DNA from: Variovorax paradoxus
Lineage (GTDB): Bacteria > Pseudomonadota > Gammaproteobacteria > Burkholderiales > Burkholderiaceae_C
Length of the DNA stretch: 64,000 nt
Direction of reading: 5' to 3'
NCBI RefSeq assembly: GCF_902712855.1
Contig: NZ_LR743508.1
Span: 1,550,001-1,614,000 of the forward strand
Part shown: positions 1-11,600 of the stretch, one piece after another
Numbering within the stretch: position 1 is the first letter of the stretch
Layout: each line of letters begins with the position of its first letter
The notes under the pieces: generated by a model
What the model was told of the DNA's origin: nothing
Databases searched by the model: none
The model's input: only the letters and a program-made list of their open reading frames with translations
Position numbers and translations under genes: made by a program

Positions 1-206
1 TTGCCGTAGCGCAAGCAATACGGCGGTCGGCTCCAGCACGATGCGGAACTTGTTGCTGCTGGTGTCGCTGTTTGGCGCCATGAACCGGCGCGCCGGAGTC
101 TCGACGACGTCACCGCCGCGCCGAGTCACTCGACCGTCATGAAGCAGCCCTAGCATCCACTTCGACATGCCCCCGGGCGGCGGCCTTCGCCGGGCGTTTC
201 GAATCC
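1..206. other. Window edge, no assigned gene
   Basis: A plus-strand frame stays open from base 2 to a TGA at 140-142 and could be the tail of an upstream gene. It contains a hydrophobic run (LLLLVSLFG) but nothing I can place in a family. The remaining 60 bases lead into the gene at 207. No promoter or terminator is convincing here. Confidence 0.25.
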
Positions 207-923
207 ATGCGGCATGACCTTCCCTTTCTTCTTCGACTGGCCAACCTTGCGCTCGCGGGCTGCATGGCGTTGCTCGCGGTGAGTGCGCGCGCTCAGCCGC
301 AGGAGGCCGTGGCGAAGGAAGAGGGGCAGGGCGCGGCACGCCTGTCGTTCGACATTCCGCGTCAGCCGCTGCACGCGGCGCTCGAGCAGTACGGCCTGCG
401 CACCGGCCTGCCGGTGTTCTTCGACGCAACGCTCGTCGCAGGGCGCGAATCGAGCGCCGTTCGGGCCGAGGCGACGCCCGCGCAGGCGCTGCACGCCTTG
501 CTGCAGGGCACCGGCCTGGTGGCGGACTACTCGGGCACCGGCACCTCCACGGCCTTCGTGCTCAAACGCGCACCCGCCGGCGCGGCAGGCGAGGATGCGG
601 CCACGCCGCCGGCCGCACCGCCCGACCGCCGCTACGACGGCCTCGTGCAGACCCGCATCTGGGAAGCCTTCTGCGCCAATCCGCGCACCGTGCCCGGCAG
701 CTATCGCGCCGCCATGCGCTTCGTGATCGACGGCACCGGGCGCATCGCCAACGCCTTCCTCCTGCACACCAGCGGCGACCGCGCGCGCGACGGCGCGATC
801 CTGGACACGCTGCGCCAGATCCGCATCGACCGGCCGCCCCCGCCCGACATGGCGCAGCCGCTCACGATGCTGATCCTGCCGCGCTCGCAGACGCCTGGGC
901 TCGAATGCCCGGCGCACCGCTGA
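207..923 (+). CDS. VreA-like stand-alone STN-domain signalling protein with TonB-CTD-like C-terminus
   Basis: This 238-residue exported protein probably acts as the signal-receiving arm of a cell-surface-signalling switch. Residues 1-28 form a signal peptide ending ARA-Q; an LAGC lipobox-like string at 16-19 is an alternative. Residues about 46-103 match the secretin/TonB short N-terminal (STN) domain, which in TonB-dependent receptors contacts FecR-type anti-sigma factors. Residues about 150-230 look like a TonB C-terminal-type domain and end in a PPPPDMAQP segment. There is no plug or beta-barrel, so it is not a TonB-dependent receptor. The ECF sigma and FecR-type genes follow within 15 and 30 bases. 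The arrangement resembles Pseudomonas VreA (recalled). What it senses is unknown. Confidence 0.8.
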   Translation: MRHDLPFLLRLANLALAGCMALLAVSARAQPQEAVAKEEGQGAARLSFDIPRQPLHAALEQYGLRTGLPVFFDATLVAGRESSAVRAEATPAQALHALLQGTGLVADYSGTGTSTAFVLKRAPAGAAGEDAATPPAAPPDRRYDGLVQTRIWEAFCANPRTVPGSYRAAMRFVIDGTGRIANAFLLHTSGDRARDGAILDTLRQIRIDRPPPPDMAQPLTMLILPRSQTPGLECPAHR

Positions 924-936
924 GGCGACGCCCGCC

Positions 937-1473
937 ATGCCCGAGAACGCACTGCCGGCGCTGCGCAACTTCCTGGTCTCGCGCTACGACGAGCTCAAGC
1001 AGCGGCTCGCGCGCCGCCTGGGCAACGCCGACCGGGCGGGCGACGCGCTGCAGGACACCTGGCTGCGGCTGGAAAGCCGCGACGACATCGACGGCGTGCG
1101 CGACCCCGCCTCGTACCTGCTGCGCATGGCCGTCAACCTGGCCTACGACGAACTCGGCAAGCAGGGCCGGCTCGCCACGTCCGAGGAAATCGACGCCCTG
1201 CTCGACGAGGCGCCTGACCCTGCCGCAGGCCCTGCGCAGATTGCCGAAGACCGCTCCGAGATGGCGGCGCTCGCGGCGCTCATCGCGCGCATGCCGCCGC
1301 GCCGCCGGCAGGTGCTGGTGATGGTCCGCTGGGAGCACCTGCCGCAGCGCGAGGTGGCCGCGCGGCTCGGCATCTCGCTGCGCACGGTGGAGAAGGAACT
1401 GAAGGATGCGCACGATTTCTGCGCGGCCCGCATGGGCCGGCCCCGCGATGCGCGCGGAGACCATGAAAAATAA
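937..1473 (+). CDS. ECF sigma factor, FecI/VreI-like
   Basis: This 178-residue protein is a minimal ECF sigma factor. Region 2 spans about residues 15-75, with the ALQDTWLRL core and a SYLLRMAVNLAYDEL helix. Region 4 spans about 112-165, with MPPRRRQVLVM and the helix-turn-helix EVAARLGISLRTVEKEL. The ATG lies 14 bases after the upstream stop. It sits between an STN protein and a FecR-type regulator, so it is probably held inactive until the envelope signal arrives. Likely targets are the tpsA and tpsB regions downstream. The subgroup is inferred from the FecR-type partner, not from a profile search. Confidence 0.9.
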   Translation: MPENALPALRNFLVSRYDELKQRLARRLGNADRAGDALQDTWLRLESRDDIDGVRDPASYLLRMAVNLAYDELGKQGRLATSEEIDALLDEAPDPAAGPAQIAEDRSEMAALAALIARMPPRRRQVLVMVRWEHLPQREVAARLGISLRTVEKELKDAHDFCAARMGRPRDARGDHEK

Positions 1474-1503
1474 AATGCGGTTCGCCGCCCCCGCAACCGT
1501 CTT

Positions 1504-2532
1504 ATGGATATGAGCATCCGCGTCGATCCCGAGCAGACAGCCCAGCTGCAGCGCGAGGCGCAGGCGTGGCTGCGCCGTCTCACTTCCGGCAAGGCCACGC
1601 AGCGTGACCTCGAGGGCTTGCGCCGCTGGCGGGAGACGAGCGTGCTGCATGCGCAGGCCTTCGCCGAGGCCAGGCGGCTGTGGAAGGCGCTCGAGCCGGC
1701 CATCGGCCAGGCGACGGCGCAGCAGCCGGAGCTCCTGGCCGAACACCGGCAGGCCATGCGCCAGCCGGCGCGGCAGCCGGTGCTCGCGCGCCGCGCGTTC
1801 CTCGGCGCCGCGGTAGGCGCGGCCGGCGCGGCAGGCGTCGCCGCTGCCGTGTACCCGCCGCTCGCGCTGTGGCCGTCGGTGAACGAATGGAACGCCGACT
1901 TCCGCACCGCCACCGGCGAACAGCGTTCGGTCGCGCTGGCCGATGGCGTCGGCCTGGTGCTCAACACGCAGACCAGCGTGCAGCGCCAGACGCTCGACGG
2001 CCGCACGGTCGGCATCGACCTGATCGCCGGCGAGGCGGCCGTCGAGCTTTCTCCGGCATCGGGCGCCTCCGTCATGGGAGGCCAGTCGTTCCGCGTGGTC
2101 GCAGGCGCGGGCCGCAGCGACGCGCAGGCAGGCCGCTTCGAGGTGCGCTACATCGACGGCGGCGCCTGCGTCACCTGCATCGAGGGCAGCGTGCAGGTCA
2201 CGCATGGGGCCGGCGCGCGCACCTTGCTGGCGGGCCAGCAGGTGGTGTACGACGCGGCCTCGATCGGCGGCGCCACCGCCGTGCAGGGCGCGGACATCTC
2301 GGCCTGGCGCACCGGCGTGCTGGTGTTCCGCCAGACCCCGCTCTCGCATGTCGTCGCGGAAATCAACCGCTACCGCCCGGGCCGCGTGGTGCTGCTGGCG
2401 CGCGCGCTGGCCGACCGGCCGGTGAGCGGGCGTTTCGCCATCGCATCGCTCGACACGGTGCTGCTCCAGATCCAGCGCTCGTACGACCTCTCGGCGCGCA
2501 CCCTGCCCGGTCACGTGCTGGTGCTTAGCTGA
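1504..2532 (+). CDS. FecR-family anti-sigma regulator (VreR-like)
   Basis: This 342-residue protein has the FecR layout. A cytoplasmic helical N-terminus (about 1-90, DUF4880-type, with the AWLRRLTSGKATQRDLEGLRRW region) would bind the sigma factor. One membrane segment follows at about 98-120, then a periplasmic FecR domain (about 130-245). The C-terminal STN-like segment (about 268-340) contains FRQTPLSHVVAEINRY. Just before the membrane segment is a twin-arginine RRAFLG at 96-101, which fits the Tat-dependent insertion reported for E. coli FecR. It would transmit the signal from the 207-923 protein to the 937-1473 sigma factor. ATG codons at 1504 and 1510 are both possible starts. Confidence 0.88.
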   Translation: MDMSIRVDPEQTAQLQREAQAWLRRLTSGKATQRDLEGLRRWRETSVLHAQAFAEARRLWKALEPAIGQATAQQPELLAEHRQAMRQPARQPVLARRAFLGAAVGAAGAAGVAAAVYPPLALWPSVNEWNADFRTATGEQRSVALADGVGLVLNTQTSVQRQTLDGRTVGIDLIAGEAAVELSPASGASVMGGQSFRVVAGAGRSDAQAGRFEVRYIDGGACVTCIEGSVQVTHGAGARTLLAGQQVVYDAASIGGATAVQGADISAWRTGVLVFRQTPLSHVVAEINRYRPGRVVLLARALADRPVSGRFAIASLDTVLLQIQRSYDLSARTLPGHVLVLS

Positions 2533-2534
2533 TA

Positions 2535-2605
2535 TTTGTGACAACACGATTGGCCTCAGGCGCCGGTCAGGATTGAAAAAGTTAGCGGTTTTGTTTGCGC
2601 CGTCC
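2535..2605 (+). promoter_or_regulatory. Candidate control region of tpsA
   Basis: The 135-base gap before the exoprotein gene is less GC-rich than its surroundings. It holds TTTGTGACAA at 2535-2544, ATTGAAAAAGTTA at 2572-2584 and CCGTCC at 2600-2605. GAAAAA followed about 20 bases later by CGTC recalls FecI-type ECF promoters, but the spacing is longer than usual. Both longer motifs recur before tpsB at 16531-16559, the second one inverted. A promoter role is an inference. Confidence 0.4.
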
Positions 2606-2667
2606 TGTCTGTCCAGTAAGGGCCACGAAATCAGTGCCCGTGCACTTCACTCTTTACCGGGCGCCAG

Positions 2668-5600
2668 ATGAACACATACGAGAGACATGACAGCCGCAGG
2701 ACGGACGCTGTCATGCCAGCGAGGAGCTTCCGCATTTCGCCGTTGGTGCAGGCCATTGCCATGGCACTGGCCGCCGGCACGACCGCCACGGCCGTCGTGC
2801 CGGCCCATGCGCAGCAGGCGTTCAGCCCCGCGTGGATGGCGCAGAAGAACATGGCGCAGGGCGCGGCCGCCGCCACCGGACGCCTGCCCAACGGCATGCC
2901 CGCGTCGATGCTCACGAGCCCGCAGGCGCAGCAGCAGCGCGCCAACGAGCAGCTGCAGCAGTCGATCAGCAACCTGAACCTCGCCGCGCGCGGCATCGCG
3001 GCGCAGCAGGCGGCACAGGCCGCGGCGCGCGCAGCCGCGCAGAACGACCCTTCGTCGGTGCCCGACGGCTTGGCCGAAGGCGGCCTGAAGGTCGACACAA
3101 AGAGCCTCACCGCGGGCTGGGCCAACGCCAACGCCCCGGTGCAGTCGCAGCAGCCCGACGGCCGCACGAACGTCGCGATCCAGCAGACGGGCGACAAGGC
3201 CATCCTGAACTGGGAGACCTTCAACGTCGGCAGGAACACCACCGTCGATTTCAAGCAGCAGGCCGACTGGACGGTGCTCAACCGCGTCAACGACCCGCAG
3301 GCGCGGCCGTCGCAGATCCAGGGGCAGATCAGGGGCGACGGCACGGTGCTCATCGCCAACCGCAACGGCGTGGTGTTCAGCGGCAGCAGCCAGACCGACA
3401 CGCGCAACCTCGTGGCCGCGGCGGCGAAGATCAGCGACGAGCAGTTCAGGACCAGCGGCATCTACAGCGCGGGCACCGCGCCGAGCTTCACCGACGCGCA
3501 GGGCAAGGTGGAAGTACAGGCCGGCGCGCGCATCGCCACGCGCACTCCCACGATCTCCACCGACGGCGGCGGCTACGTGCTGCTGGTCGGCCAGGAAGTG
3601 CACAACGCCGGCGACATCGCCACGCCCAGGGGGCAGGCCGCGCTCGCGGCCGGCGACAGCTTCCTCATCAGGAAGGGAGCGGGCACGGGCGGCAACCAGG
3701 CCTCCACCACGCGCGGCAACGAGGTCACGCCGCAGCTCGCCGCCGGCAGTCTCGCGGGCAAGGTCGTCAACACCGGATCGATCGTCGCCCGCGAGGGCGA
3801 CGTGACGCTGGCGGGGCGCGACGTGCAGCAGAACGGCGTGGCGCTGGCCACCAGCACGGTCAACAACCGCGGCACCGTCCACCTCTCGGCCGTGGGCGAA
3901 GGCGGCACGGTCGCGCTCGGGCAGGGCGCCGCCACGGCGGTGGTGATCGAGGACGACGGCAAGACCACCGCGCTGGACAGCCAGCGCGACGGCCTGCGCG
4001 GCCCCGTGCTGGCCAGCGGCCCGGAGATCGTGGCGGTGAGCGACCGCCGCGACCAGTCGCGCATCGAGATCGCGAGCAGCGGCACGGTCGACTTCCAGGC
4101 CGACTCCCTGACACTCGCGACGGGCGGCCAGGTCGCGGTCGTCGCGGCCGGGCGCACGCTGGTGCGCGACCGCGCGCAGATCGACGTCTCGGGCGCGGTC
4201 GGCGTCAGCCTGGCGATGGAGAGCAACAACGTCAAGGTCAACGTGCAGGGCAACGAGCAGCGCGATGCGCCGCTCAACCGCGACGGCAAGAGCCTCAACA
4301 ACAACGACGTGTGGATCGACCGGCGCAGCCTCGTCTTCGTGCCCAAGGGCACCAACGGCTACACGAGCGACCGCTGGTACACCGCCGGCGGGCTGCTGGA
4401 GGTGGGCGGCTATCTCGGCACCGAGGGCCACACCGCCAGCGAATGGATGGCGCAGGGCGGCACGGTGAGCTTCGGTGGCGCCGAGGTCGTGACCCAGGCC
4501 GGCTCGAGCATCAATCTCTCGGGCGGCACGCTCAACGTGCAGACCGGCTTCATCCACCAGACCTGGCTCAAGGGCGCCGACGGCCGCCTGTACGAGGTCT
4601 CGAAGGCGCCGGGCGACCAGCGCTACGAAGGCCTCTACCGCGGCTTCGAGGACGAGCACAAGCGCTGGGGCGACAAGACCACCGGCTTCTTCTACAACCC
4701 GTTGATCGGCCCGCAGCAGCGCCTGGAAAACGGCTACACGGTCGGGCGCGATGCCGGCCGGCTGGTGGTCGGCACCCAGGCGGCGGTGATCGAAGGCGGC
4801 ATCACCGCCGAGGCCTTCCAGGGCCTGCGCCAGACCCAGGCGCCGCAAGCGGCGCTCGACGGCTACGACCAGTCGCACGACGCGGCTTCGCGGCGTGGCC
4901 AGTTCATCGTCGGCGACTACACGCCGATGTTCGACCGGCGCACGGGCGCGACGAACTACCTGTTGAGCGCCGCCCTGGACCGGGTGGAGCTCAGGGAGAT
5001 GGGCGACGCGAACGAGCGCATCGCCGCGGCGCTGGACTTCGGCACCGCGCTGCCAGCCGACCGCAAGGATCGCCTGCTGCTCGACACCGCACACCTCAAC
5101 AGCCTGGGGTTGGGCGCCGTGCGGATCGCTGCGCGCGAACGCATCGAGCTCAATGCCGACCTGCAGGTGGCTGCGGGCGGCAACATCACGCTGTACGGCA
5201 ACGACGTCGCGGTGCAGGCCAACCTGACCGCGCATGGCGGCAGCATCGCGCTGGGCAACGTGCTCGCGCAGCCGGCCACGGGCAACACCCTCGAGTCGAT
5301 CGTGAACACGAGGGCGCCGCGCGGCCATGTGGCGCTGGCGGAGCATGTGAAGCTCGATGCGAGCGGCCTGTGGCGGAACACGGAGCTCGACCCGCTCGCG
5401 CAGGACGTGGCCTATGCGAACGGCGGCAGCGTGTCGATCCGCGGCACTGGCGACGTGGCCTTGCACGACGCGAGCGAGATCGATGTGTCCTCGGGCGCGG
5501 TCATGCGTGCCGGCGGCAAGACGCAGGCCGGCAAGGGCGGCAACGTGACGCTCGCCACCACCACGCCCACCGGCACGCTGCGCATCGATCCCGGCGCGCA

Positions 5601-8600
5601 GCTGCGCGGCCACGGCGTCGCGGGCGGCGGCACGCTGTCGATCCAGGCGGGCAACGTGCTGATCTCCGACGCGCCGGCAGGCACCGACACGCCCGATGCC
5701 GGCACGCTGGTGCTCGGCGGCAACTTCTTCGACAAGGGCTTTTCCGCCTACGAGGTCACCGGCGGCGAAGGGCTGACCGTGGCCGAAGGCACGCAGGTCG
5801 TCGTGAACATGCCGGTGTACCGCTTCCGTGACGACGCGCGCCGCATAGCGAGCGATGCGGCCGCGGCGCAGGCGCTCGCGCTGTGGACGCCGCCGCTCCA
5901 CGAGGAAGACCCGGTCAAGGCCGTGCTCCAGCAGCGCAAGGGCGCGAGCCTGACCCTGCAGGCGGGCCGCAGCACGTTGACCGAGATCGATCCGGCGACG
6001 AGCACGCTCGCCATCGGGCGCGGCGCGCGCATCGAGGTCGATCCGGGCCAGACGATCGCGCTGCGCGGCGCCGGCCAGATCACGGTCGACGGAACCCTGG
6101 TCGCGCACGGAGGCAGCATCGACGTGCGGCAGCAGCAATACGGCTTCCTCGACGTGGCCGAGCTCACGCCGAACGCCGACGGCAAGGTGCACACGCGCTC
6201 GATCTGGATCGGCGACAACGCGGTGCTCGACGTGTCGGGCCACGCCCACACGGCCACCGACGCGCAGGGGCGGACGTACGGCAGCGTGGAGCGCGGCGGC
6301 AGCATCGTGCTGGGCGGCGCGATCGACCACGACCTGGCCACCGCCACTTCGGCCGACGCCTACCTGATCGTGCGGCCGGGCGCGAAGCTCGACGCCTCGG
6401 GCGCACAGGCGCTGCTGGACGTGCCGGGCCTCGGCCCCACGAACGTCGCCACCGACGGCGGGCGCATCTCGCTGAGCTCGTACCTCGGCCTGCACATCGA
6501 CGGCTCGCTGCGCGCGGCGGCCGGCGGCGCGGGGGCGGCGGGCGGGTCGCTCGACATCGCGCTCGAATCGCCGCTGTATGCCGCCACCGGCCTTGCCCGG
6601 GCGCAGCAGGAAGCGATCGTCCCGCGCGAGCTCGTGGTGTCGCAATCGCAGGCGCAGCCCTCGTTGCTGGCCGACAGCCTCGCGCCTGGCCAGGCCGATG
6701 CGGCGCTGCGCTACGGCAAGACCACGCTGTCGGCAGACCGGCTGGGTGCCGGCGGCTTCGACAACCTCACGCTGCTGGCCAACGGCCAGCTCTCTTTCGA
6801 CGGCGACGTGTCGCTGCGCATGGGCCAGAGCCTCACGCTGTTCTCGAGTTCGCTGTCGCTCGCGGAGTCGTCGAGCGCGTCGGCGCGCGTGCAACTGGCC
6901 GCGCCCTACGTCAAGCTGTCGGGCACGGGCGCGTACTACGCGACCACCGGCATCCTGCGCCCGCGCATGCTGCACGGCATGACCCCGCTGGACTCGCAGG
7001 CGGTGTTCTCCGTCCAGGCCGGCCAGTTGCTCGACCTGGGCAACAGCCTGTCCTTCGGCACCGAGGGCCGCTATGCGATGCAGAGCGAGTTCACGCCGGT
7101 GCACGTGGAGCGGCGCGGTTTCGAGAAGGTCGAGCTGGCGAGCGACGGCGACATCCGCTTCCTGCTGGCCAACGACAACGACGCGCGCTCGCGCCTGTGG
7201 ACGCACGGCGGCCTCACGCTCGCGGCGGCGCAGCTCTATCCCGAGACCGGCGCGATCGCCGTGGTGAACGCGGGCTACCGCATGGACCCGGTGCTGCTGC
7301 GCACCGTGTTCGACGCCGACAGCCCGCTGCGCATCGAGCGCCGCGGCGAGGCGCCGGCCGGCGTACCGTCCTCGGCCTTCGGCGCGCTCGAGTTCGGCGC
7401 CGCCGTGATCGAGCAGGGTGGCGTGCTGCGCGCGCCGCTGGGCAACATCCGCCTGGGTACCGACCTCGAGCAGGGCGGGCTGCGCGTGGCGCTGCTGCCG
7501 GGCAGCATCACCTCGGTCAGCGGTGCCGGACTGGTCATGCCCTACGGCGGCACCACCGACGGCATCGACTACAGCTACGGCGGGCGCGCCGTGCGGCTGC
7601 TGGGCGACGGCGGCGGCGCGGGCATCCGCCTGGGGGCCGAGCACGTGGACGTGCAGGCCGGCGCGCTGCTCGACATGTCGGGCGGCGGCGAGCTCGCGGG
7701 CGCGGGCTTCATCGCGGGCCGCGGCGGCTCGACCGACGCGCGCCTGCATCCGCTGATGCAGGTCGGCGCCGACGGCCGCTTCTCGCTGCCTTCGCTGTCC
7801 ACCAACGCGGTGTTAGCCATCGTGCCGGGCGTGCAGCCGGTGGCCGCGCCGGCCACCGGCCCGGCGGGCGCCTCGCCGATCGCGGTGGGCCGGCAGATCA
7901 CCATCGGCGCCGGCGTGCCGGGGCTGCCCGCGGGCACCTACACGCTGATGCCCTCGACCTATGCGCTGCTGCCGGGCGCCTTCCGCGTGGAGCTCAACGG
8001 CGCGGCGAAAAGCGTCGGCCCCGCGGGGCAGGCGCTGGCGATGCGCAACGGTTCCTGGGCCAGCACCGGGCAGCTGTCGGTGGCCGGCACCGGCGTGCGC
8101 GACAGCCTTCCCACGCAGGTGATCGTGACCTCGGCCGACGTGCTGCGCACGTACTCGCAATACAACGAGACCAGCTACGCCGACTTCGTGCGGGCCGACG
8201 CCGCACGCGTGGGTGTGCCGCGCGCGGTGCTGCCGGCCGATGCCGGTTCGCTGACCTTCGTGCTCAGCGCCGGGCGCAGCGACATGTCGCTGGACTTCGA
8301 GGGCCTCGCGCGCTTCCAGGCGGCCGAGGGCGGGCGCGGCGGCAGCGCCGTGCTGCTGGGTGGCCTGATCGAGGTGGTGGGCACTGGCCAATCGCGCACG
8401 CCGGGCTTCGAGGGCGCCTCGGTGCGCGCGGACACGCTCAACGGCCTGCACGCCGAGCGGCTGGTGGTCGGCGCACGGCCCGCCGTGGTCTACGGGCAGA
8501 GCGGGCGCTATGTCGGCTTCAACGACGTGGCGAGCGACGTGACGCTGCGCGCGGGCGCATTGCTGAAGGCCCCCGAGGTGTTCCTGGCAACGCGCCGCGA

Positions 8601-11600
8601 CATGGCCGTCGAGGCCGGCGCCGGCATCTCCACGCTGGGCCAGGGCGCGGCCATCTACGACGCGGCCGACGGCTTCGTCTACCAGCCCGACACGTCGAAC
8701 CTGCTGGCCGTGTCGAACGGCCGGCTCGACGTGCTGGCGCCTGCCGCCGCGGGCAAGGGCTCGATCCGGCTGGGCGTGTGCAACAGCGCGTCGTGCAGCG
8801 CCAACGCCACGCTGTACTCCGAAGGCACGATCACGGCCGCCACCAACGGCAGCTTCGAGCTCGACGAGGCCGCGCGCTACGGCACGCGCCACCTCGCGCT
8901 GGCGGTGGGCGCGGTGAACGCCGGCTCGGCCGCCGCGCTGGCCGACGCGCAGTCGCGCGGCGTACTGGCGAGCGGCCTCACGCTCAACCAGGAGGTGCTG
9001 CAGCGCCTGCTGAACGGCGACAGCAGCACCGGCGCGCCGGCGCTCGAGTCGCTCACGCTCACGGCACGCGACGCCGTCAACTTCTACGGCAACGTCACGC
9101 TCGACACCATCGATCCGGCCACGGGCAAGTCGCGGCTGGACACGCTGGTGCTTGGCACCCCGGCGATCTACGGCGCGGGTTCGGCGGGCGATGTGGCGAC
9201 CATCCGCACGCGCAACCTGATCTGGAGCGGCGCCACGCAGGCGCCGGGCACCGTGGCGAGCGGCGGCGCGGGCACGGGCAGCGGCACGCTCGACATCCAG
9301 GCCGAGCGCATCGAGCTCGGCGACATGCCGCATGCGGTGAACAACGGGCAGGACGACGACGCGCGCCTCGCGCTCGGCTTTTCCACCGTGAAGCTGGGTG
9401 CCAGCGAGCGCCTGACCAGCAGCCGCAAGGGCAGCCTCGCGGTCTACCAGAGCCAGGGCGCGTACGAGACCGGCAAGGGCTACACCTACAGCGGCGGCAA
9501 CCTCGAGATATCGACGCCGCTGCTCACCGGCGACGCCGGCGCGGTCGGCAGCATCACGGCCGGCGGCAGCCTGCGCATCGGCGCGCCCGGAGGCGGCGCG
9601 CGCGGCGCGGATCTGGCCAAGGGCGTGCAGGCGCTGGGTGCCGACCTCTCCTTCGAGGCGCGCGACATCGTGGTGGACACCGCCATCGTGCTGCCCACCG
9701 GCAAGCTCACGATGAAGGCGCAGGGCGACATCACGCTGGCCGACGGTGCGCTGCTCGACGTGGGCGGCCGCAAGCTGGCCTTCAACGACCTCGACAAGTA
9801 CAGCTGGGGCGGCGACATCGACCTCGAGAGCCGGGCCGGCAGCATCCGCCAGGCGGCCGGCGCGACCATCGACCTGTCGGCGCAGCAGAACCGCGCCGGC
9901 ACGCTGAAGGCGGTGGCGCTGGACGCGTCGGCCGGCGTGGTCGACCTGCAGGGCCGCATCCTCGGCGCCGGCAGCGGCCACTACGATGCCGGCGGCACGC
10001 TGGTGCCGTTCAAGGCGGGCAGCGTGGACATCCGCGCGCAGCGCCTGGGCGACGGCGGCACGCTCGACGACCAGTTCGCGAGCCTCAACCAGCGCCTGAA
10101 CGACGGCGCGGTGTTCGGCAACCGCAGCTTCCAGCTGAAGCAGGGCGACCTCGCCATCGGCAACGGCCTGAAGGCCGGCGAGGTGAACGTGTCGGTCGAC
10201 AACGGCAGCCTCACGGTGCTGGGCACCATCGACGCCAGCGGCGAGCGCGTGGGCAGCATCCGCCTGGCGGGCAAGCACGGACTGACGATCGGCGGCGCCG
10301 CGGTGCTCGACGCGCACGGCACGGTGCTGCGCGTGGACAGCCGTGGCCAGATCATCGACGCGCCCAACCGCGCCATGGTCGAGCTCAACGGCGGCGACGG
10401 CGTGCTCACGCTGGCCGGCGGCGCGCGCATCGACCTGCGCCACGGCACCGGCGCCACGGTGGGCACCCAGCCCGGCCAGCACGACGGCCAGAAGCGCGGC
10501 ACGCTGGAGCTGTACGCGGCGCGCACCGGCGAGACCAGCGGCGACATCCGGATCGACGCCAGCGGCAGCCTGGCCATCGACGGCGCACGCTCCATCGCAC
10601 TCAACGCGGTCTGGCGCTACGACGACACCGATCCGCTGGCCGTCATCAAGGACGGGCTCGACTCGATCAGCGGCCGCCCCTACCGCGAGATCACGCAGGC
10701 CTACCTCGACCAGAAGCACGTGCAGAGCACGAAGTTCATGGACGCCGCGCTCGCCAACGGCGCGCTGCTGCACGGCAAGCTCGCGGGCCTGAACAACGCC
10801 ACCTACGCCGACGCGCTGCACCTGCGCCCCGGCGTGGAGATCGCGACCGACAGGGACCTGGTGGTGCAGGGCGATCTCGACCTGTCGGGCTACCGCTATG
10901 CCAGCCTCAACCCGCGCACGCAGAAGACCGGCGTGTACGGCTCGGGCGAGGCGGGCAGCCTGGTGCTGCGCGCCGCCGGCAACATGGAGGTCTACGGCAC
11001 CATCAACGACGGCTTCGCGCCGCCGCCGCTCACGCCCGAGGAAGACGGCTGGGCGCTGGTGCCGGGCGTGCAGCCCTACAACGGCGACCTGGTGCTGCCG
11101 ATCGGCAACGTGCGCGTGGCCGACGGCACGAGCTTTCCGTCGGGCGCCACGCTGAACTACGACCTGCCGATGCAGGCGCTGACGCTGGGCGAGGGGGTGC
11201 GCCTGCCGGCGCCTGCGACGCTGGCGCAGCCGATCACCCTGGCCGCCGGCACCGTGCTGGCCGCCGACGTGCGCGACGCGGCGGGTGCCTTGCTGCATGC
11301 GCGCGGCACGCTGCTCAAGAGCGATGTCGTGCTGCCCGCAGGCACGCAACTGGGCGCCGGCATGCTGCTGGCCAGCGGCACCGCGCTGAACGCCATGCTG
11401 TGGCCCAAGGGCGTGCCGCTGCCGTTCGCCTTCGAGAACGGCGTGCCGCGCAATACCGTGCTGCTCAGGGGCGCGCTCGACCTGCAGCGCGGCGCGCTGA
11501 TTCCGTCGACGACGCGGGTGGTGCTCGAGGACGGCGTGGGCTTCATCGAACTGCGCCCCGCCAGCGACGGCACCCGCGGGCGCAACTGGGCGCTGGCGCC

